From: Engraulis encrasicolus
Taxonomy: Eukaryota > Chordata > Actinopteri > Clupeiformes > Engraulidae
Direction: 5' to 3'
DNA length: 64,000 bases
Assembly (NCBI RefSeq): GCF_034702125.1
Contig: NC_085869.1
Span: forward strand, 53,956,214-54,020,213
The notes under the pieces were generated by a model, which did no database searches, had not been told where the DNA came from, and saw only the letters and a list, made by a program, of their open reading frames with translations. Made by a program: the position numbers and the translations under genes. Below, piece after piece: positions 57,443 through 64,000 of the stretch (its first letter is position 1; the number at the start of each line of letters is the position of its first letter).

Positions 57443-57699
57443 CCTGTATCAAGTTTAGAGTCAGAAGGTTAATGGCTTCATCAGTCTACAAATTGCCACC
57501 CAGGGCGGCGTAAAATGCAGTGGCAACCTGTCTCAGTGTGTCATGTTTTGCCATTTACTCTGCCGAAAATATCAAATTACGACAAACAGATTAGCCACAG
57601 TTAACAACATTCAGCAGTGCATTCAGGGATGATTCTCCTGTGCTAATAATAATGTTGACTGTGCTGGTAGCAGTGATTTAAGATCCTGCAGGTGGGAAA
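57443..57699 (+). repeat. Left arm of 0.25-kb inverted repeat
   Basis: Reverse complement of 61852-62101 with about one mismatch per 15 bases: CCTGTATCAAGTTTAGAGTC, ATATCAAATTACGACAAACAG and TCCTGCAGGTGGGAAA are shared. The loop is 4.15 kb. Confidence 0.9.
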
Positions 57700-58319
57700 A
57701 AGAGGAGATTAGGTTGTCAGGTTTCAATAGGTGTCAGTTTCACTAGTGAAAAACAACATCGTTATTTTTCTTTCATGTCACTATGGCAAAAACAAGACAA
57801 CATTTATTTCAATTCAATTCTACAAGGATCAATTATTATCAATAGTCATATTATTCAAGGCATGCAGTGGAATGTGTGCAACATAAACAGCAGAAGGTCT
57901 AACAAACAAAGCTAATAACATTCCTTTTCCACATTCCATTTTGAACATGATTAGATGCTGGGTTATCACACAACTGTACAGGTATTTATCAAGAAAACTG
58001 AGCAAATGTAACAAAAAAACCTTTCTTCTCCATTTGACCTGTTATATCAATCCATTTAATGCTCTAGTGTGCATGGCTGACCTGGTGAAAAAATCTTGAG
58101 ACAGCTGTAAATAGAGCACAGTAGGCTACAGTGCCTTCCTACCTATTTCCATGTACAGTACAGTGTTCCTTCCTCCTGCCTGTTCTCAACACAAGTGATT
58201 TCACTGTTTGGCTCATCTACCATTAGGCTACATCAGATAATTAGCATATGAGTATATTAAGTATATTATATTAAGTATATGAGAGAGAGATAAATCAGGG
58301 TGGTTCTTTTCTGGTATCC

Positions 58320-58510
58320 ATGAGATGTCGGGTGAACGCCCCATTAGGAGACCTAAGTCTTGAGGTTGAGAATAAATGGAGTCCCCTTAGCGCTGTAGAT
58401 GGCGGTAGCGCACGTCTGGTGCAAACACCACAAAAGGAGAAGAAAAAGAAGGAACAACGCCCCCTTAGGGGACCGAATTTTGAGCACACTCCGTTGCATT
58501 GGATGGACGG
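58320..58510. repeat. Dispersed repeat with GATGGCGGTAGCGCAC
   Basis: GTAGATGGCGGTAGCGCACGTCTGG, GTGCAAACACC and an A/G-rich run recall a repeat common in fish genomes. Short inverted pieces (CGCCCCATTAGGAGACC and CGCCCCCTTAGGGGACC) bound it. Confidence 0.5.
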
Positions 58511-58923
58511 GGTTTGACATATCTTTCTCTCTTATATTAATTTAAAGGCCTAAGTAAGTATACGTTACCAGAGTAACTCATCTGAGATTCATGTTAGCAA
58601 GACAAATGATATCTGTCAAAAAATAGCACAGATTAGCGACTTGAACTCAGATTTGCAGCTAGCACCTTTTGGTGGAACAGTCCTCATGTTCTTGGACAAC
58701 CGTATCTCACGCCTTTCGTAAAGTCTTCACGAAAAAATAGAGTAATTTTCGTGGTGCATTCACGTTATTGCCCGCCTTTCGTTAAGTCTTCACGAAAATA
58801 ATAGATTAATTTTCACGCTGCCTATTCACTTGAATTGCCCAACTGCTGCCTAGCGACCCACTAGTTTGATGCCCTTTCGGTAGCCTACCGTCACATGGTA
58901 ATCAAACATTTCAAACAAGCAAT

Positions 58924-58999
58924 TTAGGGTTAGGTTTAGGGTCAAGGTTAGAGTTAAGGTTAGGGTTAGGTTTAGGTTTAGGTTTAGGGGACATAAGGG

Positions 59000-59040
<41 letters not shown>

Positions 59041-59070
59041 GTTAGGGTTAGGGTTAGGGTTAGGGTTAGG
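58924..59070 (+). repeat. Interstitial telomeric repeat (TTAGGG)n
   Basis: About 147 bp of TTAGGG with TTTAGG, GTTAGA and GTCAAGG variants, purest at 58998-59068. It lies between short inverted stems CTAGTTTGATGCCCTTTCGGTA (58861-58882) and TACCGAAAGGGCGTCGAATTAG (59075-59097). Confidence 0.95.
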
Positions 59071-59129
59071 TAAGTACCGAAAGGGCGTCGAATTAGTGAG
59101 TCCCGAGTGTATCAGCAGTGTTCTGTCAG

Positions 59130-59714
59130 CAGAGGTGGAAGAAGTACTGAAGTTGTGTACTTAAGTAAAAGTAGAAGTACCCTGCGAAAAAATTACTCAA
59201 GTGAAAGTAAAAGTTGTTTCCCAAAAACGTACTTAAGTAAAAGTCCTAAGTACTAACTTTTAAATGTACTTTTCAGTACAAAAGTACAAGTAGGCCTACT
59301 CACGCAATGGCTGTCTTTCTCCATGTCTACCTACTTGATCCAATAGGAAAAAGTGTCTGCAACGGTTTTCGGTTCTATTTGAACATGACTATGGAGTCCT
59401 GTTAATGTTTTTAAAAGTATATTTTCTGTCTGGGTGTCAATTTGGAAGAGGGGCTTGGTCCCGCCTCCCTGCCCGCAGCTGAGGCTACTGAAATATCCAC
59501 GAAACACAACAGGAAAACCTAGGATAAATGTAACTAGTAACAAAGTCTTCTCCTAGAAATGTAAGGAGTAGAAAGTACAAGTAATTGTCAAAAAATGTAA
59601 TTGAGTAAAAGTAAAAGTCTGCATTTTTATTTTTACTCAAGTAAGTACAAATTCCAGAAAAAACTACTTAAGTACAGTAACGAAGTAAAAATACTTAGTT
59701 ACGTTCCACCTCTG
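59130..59714. mobile_element. hAT-type element, CAGAGGTGGAA ends, exact 8-bp duplication
   Basis: Begins CAGAGGTGGAAGAAGTACT, ends GTTACGTTCCACCTCTG, flanked by exact TCTGTCAG (59122-59129 and 59715-59722). Subterminal parts are rich in ACTTAAGTAAAAGT motifs in both directions, a well-known vertebrate hAT MITE pattern. No transposase. Confidence 0.93.
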
Positions 59715-59914
59715 TCTGTCAGCACCCCCTCCCCGCCCCTGCAGACGTTTGGATACTCATAGCATCAGTGGGGCAATTCAAGTGAATAGCCTAGGCAGCC
59801 TGAAAATTAATCTATTATTTTCGTGAAGACTTTACGAAAGGCGGGCAATAACGTGAAAGCACCACGAAAATTACTCTATTTTTTTCGTGAAGACTTTACG
59901 AAAGGCGTGAGATA

Positions 59915-60392
59915 GGGCTCTCTTGGAATAGACCCCAAAGTCTGCATGATGAGATGAAATGTCCCGAAATAAACACAGACTATCACTTCACCTAGTGTCA
60001 TTGTAAACATTCTGATTTCAAGAAAAGCTGTGTCTTTGTCTACCTGGACCAAGCTGTGTCTTTATTTAGTTAGACACGTCATTACAATAGAAGTGGCAGC
60101 CGCTGATCGGCTGTGCAAAACATGACATTTGAGTCTTCCTGGCAGAACTACCACAGGTTTACATTTTGGTTGCTTATGGCTGGGTGCAACAAGTTAAACA
60201 CATTTCATCATGCATGTGCGAAAGTAATGAAAGCATAATAACAATAACAATATCTGGTTTGAACTACTAAAACCTGACACATATGGGGCATGAACGGCCA
60301 TCCAGGTACTTTGCTCGTGAATGTGCATTACGCCCGTTTGTGGGGGAAAGCAAGCCGAATGTCTCATTAACTACATGCTACATCGGCTACCC
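59915..60392. other. Non-coding stretch, nothing recognised
   Basis: No repeat or exon identified; AT-rich unique sequence. Confidence 0.5.
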
Positions 60393-60395
60393 TAA

Positions 60396-60935
60396 AGCCG
60401 GGCATACACTGTGCGATATTTTCACTCGTGGGTCTTAAGCTGCTGCTCACACTGCACGATGGAATTTCACTGTTTAAAAGCTCACCGCTCACGACTTACG
60501 TCCTCACACTACACGAGCCGACAGTCGGATGCGAGTGAAATGCTTCCACCGTACGATGCGACAGGCATGTTTCCCCGGTCTGCAGAGGAGGGAACATGCG
60601 CACCTGAGGTGGGGATGAGGTCTCTCCCAACAGCGAATCGCACGGCCCTATTCATTTGTGCATGTGAAGTGTCAAATCAGGTCGTAGCACTGCTTTAACT
60701 GTGCGATTTACGCACGAGCCACGACCAGAATTTCAAACTGTTTTGATTTTCTTGCGACCCTGCGATTGCACGATCGTGAGGTGAAATCGCTTGTCGTTAC
60801 CCCATGTAAACTGCACGATGCGAGACTCACGATTGACCTGCGATTGAGCAAGAAGTCGGCCCGACTCTCAAAAAGTCGTGCGAGTGCCAAATCAGGTCAA
60901 AATCGGGGCAAAAGTCGCACAGTGTAAGCCCAGCT
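60396..60935. mobile_element. PIF/Harbinger-type MITE, TAA duplication
   Basis: Ends AGCCGGGCATACACTGTGCGA and, inverted, AGCTGGGCTTACACTGTGCGA; flanked by TAA at 60393-60395 and 60936-60938, the typical Harbinger target. The interior is full of GCACGA/TCGTGC and GCGAT/ATCGC words in both orientations. Open frames here are not genes. Confidence 0.9.
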
Positions 60936-60938
60936 TAA

Positions 60939-61851
60939 ATGAACACTGTCCATGCTTCAGCCATGCTTTTGGCTAAATTATTTGAACAGCCAGCGACACA
61001 ACGTGTTTTTGGCATGTTGCACATGATTAACGCTAGCCTACAGGTCCTTGTCTTTCGTTTATTCTTTCCCAACACCACCAATTGACTTGCATTGGCTCCC
61101 ACCCCCAATGTTTTCCCCCCAAAAAGGGTGTAACGCACATGGAAAACGTCACGCCATTCATGCATATGGGGCACCTAAGTCACGCCCTACTTCCTGACCA
61201 TGGGACAGAAGTAGCAAAACAATTGAATGAAAGTGAATGAGGAAGGTCGAGGTCGATTAATGGTGCATTGATGGGCGTTTGACGTCCTAGCAATCACTGG
61301 GCGTTTGAATCTCAAATTCCCTGACTTTGAGATTCAGCATTTGTTTCAGTGCGTAGGGCGCTCATGCTGAATATTTCAGTTAATTCAGTGCACTGAAAGC
61401 ACCCGGATGATGCCCTAACAACGGCGAAAAATGCAGTGCTTGAACGATGGACACTGCACACACTAAACGGTCGGCATATTGATAATGAAAAGGAAGAAAC
61501 GTGGTGTTCAGTTCAGTAGAAGAGTTTGATCAACAGTCTCCTAATACTGTAGGTAATGTTGCTGAGACACCAACCTTTTCATGCCAAACCAACTATATAG
61601 GCGTTTAGTTGCCAGTTGGGATGAAGGAAATGTAAATACAAGCATGACACACTGTGCACTGTAAACAGTAGCCAACCAATATTTTGCTATGCTCACCAGT
61701 CACTGCCTGCTCAGACTTTTCCATGACACTATGCACTTAAGACCCCAGTGCACTGTGAGCACTATGTACTAACCATCAGGGCACTGACACAAGTGTTCGA
61801 TGATATACAGGGTTAGGTACCCCATTGAAACCTGACGCTCAATCTCTCCTG
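60939..61851. other. Non-coding stretch, nothing recognised
   Basis: Unique sequence without supported exon or repeat structure. Confidence 0.5.
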
Positions 61852-62101
61852 TTTCCCACCTGCAGTAAGGTAATCACTGCTAGCAGCACAGCCAACATTA
61901 TTAATAGCACAGGAGAATCATTGCTGAATGCACTGCTGAATGTTGTTAACTGTGGCTAATCTGTTTGTCGTAATTTGATATTTTCGGCAGAGTAAATGGC
62001 AAAGGATGGCACACTGAGACAGGTTGCATTTTACGCCGCCCTGGGTGGTGATTTGTAGACTAATGAAGCCATTAACCTTGTGACTCTAAACTTGATACAG
62101 G
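61852..62101 (-). repeat. Right arm of 0.25-kb inverted repeat
   Basis: Reverse complement of 57443-57699. The arms are unequal in age from the younger elements between them, so the inverted repeat predates or encloses those insertions. Confidence 0.9.
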
Positions 62102-63405
62102 AATTAGGTTTGCAGGAGATTGCAGTGTTGACTTGGAAAAAAATTACAATTTTCATTGCTACATAATTCTCTTTCTAGCCAAAGGGCTAAACTAAACTGA
62201 GGTTGGGGAAACAACAACTAGTGCGTAGGAAAAACAAAATCGATTTTGTCAAATGAAATGCTTTAGTCTATGTTGAAAAGCAAACAAAAAAAGAAAGACT
62301 TGGGAAAAAATTGGGGTGTAATGTCAAATGTTCTATCAAACAGCTTCCTTTGTGGAGGTCTGCACTCTCTGAGTGCATTTCTAGTTCCCTGATGTTTATT
62401 ACTGCTTGATGGCTTTCTTTTGGGACACATGACCTCAGAAAACCAGTGAGCTGACGCCTAACAAATTGTCATGATACAGTTTACAATAAAACGTAGAAAA
62501 AGGCTGTTGGCCGAAACATTGTTCATGACAGAATCTGGCATCCACAATAAAAAGACTGTGCGATCTTCTTCAGCTTATGACTGACGAGTAGGCCTTCCAT
62601 AACCAGCACCTCAAAGGTATGCGTTGGTATCCTTTTCAAAAACAGGCTACATTAAAAGCAAATTCTAAATGCTCTGATTATTTTTTGACTGGAGAAATGG
62701 AATCCTGCTACAGTCTCCCAGACTTAGTAGCAGAGCTCACGAAGCTGCATGAAACTACAGGTCGGGCAAGAGCCAGGCAACCATCATTAACCAGTATGAC
62801 CACTTTAAACCAAAATTAATTCAGTAAAAGATAATTCATTTTATGTCTCTTGGTTCTTGACTTCCTGACAGAACTTCAAATGTCTCTAGAACCTATAGGG
62901 ACATACTAACATCCCTGTTTTACACAGTGTCACTGTCCCAACCCACAGCCTCAGATTTTTTTTAATGATAGAAGAAAAATGCCTATATTATTTGGGTCAT
63001 GGTTCAATCTACATTAACAGCAGCTCTTTTGCACTTGAGATGACCCTGAGATATTCTTGTTGGTTCACCAATAATTGGCCACGTTAAACGCTGCAACTTA
63101 GTGCAATCTCTTGAATGACTATCCATATTGCTCCAGCATTTCATATTCAGGTCCCTCTTCCTACACCATACACAGACAGACACTGTTGACAAATTCAATT
63201 TTTTTCTTTCCTATCCCGCTCCCCCATCTCCAGGTGGAAGTTGAGGGATATGGCCCAAAGTCAGCTGCTGATGTGATCTGACATGCCGGTGGTGAATTAG
63301 GAGACTCTGGCCCTCATCTTTGTACATGTTGTGTGCAACAGAGCATGGCAAAAAGGTACACAGACATTCATACAAACACATTTTTTTACCCAACATCCTG
63401 TCTGT

Positions 63406-63408
<3 letters not shown>
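62102..63408. other. Non-coding stretch
   Basis: At 62500-62580, GGCTGTTGGCCGAAACATTGTTC followed by AATAAAAAGAC resembles the tail of a dispersed fish retroelement. The rest is unique and no exon is supported. Confidence 0.4.

Positions 63409-63490
<82 letters not shown>
63409..63490. repeat. (CA)n microsatellite, ~80 bp
   Basis: Uninterrupted CA run following CTGTCACG. Confidence 0.98.
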
Positions 63491-63492
<2 letters not shown>

Positions 63493-63624
63493 TTTTTGCC
63501 AAACATCTCTCTGTCACCTACTCTCCGCGACGGGCTCCCATGTTTAATTCATGGCTGCAATGTACTCGTCGCCCTGTACCTGATGGGGAGAGCAAGCAAG
63601 CAAGCCAGCCTAGCTGATCTCAGG

Positions 63625-63627
<3 letters not shown>

Positions 63628-63695
<68 letters not shown>
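63628..63695. repeat. (GT)n microsatellite, ~68 bp
   Basis: Uninterrupted GT run 137 bp after the CA run at 63409-63490; the two are mutually complementary. The remaining 305 bp to the window end show no recognised feature. Confidence 0.98.
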
Positions 63696-63696
<1 letters not shown>

Positions 63697-64000
63697 GCAG
63701 AGCTGATGAAACCCCTGTGGCCTCTCAAAACGCACGATGCGACGCGAGGTGAAAACTGTTTTGAGCGATAGCTACAGGAGGAAGAAGGAAGGAGTTGGAC
63801 GCTTGCCTAATAGCCCCGCCGCTTGACGTTTCGCATCTGAGGGTGTAACCTAACCTCCGTATCCTTTTCATATTGTGTTTGACACCCCACCCTGTCAGAC
63901 ATGCGATATCCATAATGGCAAATGATGGTGGTTGTCACGCTGATGGATATTGTTGTGTTGATAGAAGTCCCCCTCCACCAGCGTTGGAGAGGAGGGTGTC

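Larger units (their letters stand above)
58705..59912. mobile_element. TA-flanked inverted-repeat element holding two further elements
   Basis: Arms 58705-58840 and 59771-59912 are reverse complements: TCTCACGCCTTTCGTAAAG start, TTCACGAAAA repeats, CACTTGAATTGCCC at the inner end. TA on both sides fits Tc1/mariner-type integration. Inside are the telomere-repeat unit (58854-59105) and the hAT element (59130-59714). Without these it would be a short MITE. No coding. Confidence 0.8.

Noticed and set aside
58924..59070. A true chromosome end
   Set aside because: The TTAGGG tract is short, variant-rich and flanked on both sides by unique and transposon sequence.

Overview
This window looks like ray-finned (teleost) fish genomic DNA. 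The basis is the mix of repeats: fish-type L2-like LINE ends, tRNA-derived SINEs, many short inverted-repeat DNA elements with hAT-, PIF/Harbinger- and Tc1/mariner-type ends, long CA/GA microsatellites, and a C2H2 zinc-finger gene with an acidic first exon. Nothing looks prokaryotic or viral. Coding density is very low and most long open frames are microsatellite artefacts.

Left third (1-22 kb). A large inverted repeat has arms at 1-1604 and 10802-12410, each about 1.6 kb and nearly identical, separated by 9.2 kb. Its arms carry a ~153-bp satellite that recurs at 14.3-15.3 kb. A GC-rich degenerate block with DIRS-like ends follows at 12.5-14.2 kb. A nested set of transposons lies at 18.5-22.1 kb.

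Middle (22-49 kb). This part is microsatellites, a 0.76-kb tetranucleotide array, short DNA elements (several with exact target-site duplications), SINEs, two L2-like LINE 3' ends, a 1.3-kb homopurine tract and a (CA)(CG)(CA) tract. Between 32.8 and 39.6 kb there are two possible unrecognised minus-strand spliced genes. The better one, 39281 down to 35346, has four small exons with phase-compatible splice sites that would encode 82 residues. It starts in a CpG-rich region that may be a bidirectional promoter.

Right third (49-64 kb). The only well-supported gene is a plus-strand C2H2 zinc-finger gene running from a TATA box at 49402 to a poly(A) signal at 56629. A 4.48-kb DNA element (51535-56015, 3-bp duplication CAG) interrupts it exactly inside a finger. 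That element was itself entered by an internally deleted LTR retrotransposon (52341-55581). Across the insertion the reading frame and the finger H-x3-H spacing match perfectly. The upstream half of the finger array is a homogenised 132-bp repeat in which every second finger has lost its Cys pair. Further right are an interstitial telomere-repeat element, an hAT element, a Harbinger-type element, a 0.25-kb inverted repeat and opposed CA/GT tracts.

All calls come from reading the sequence; no database search was possible. Coordinates of degenerate repeats are approximate to a few bases.
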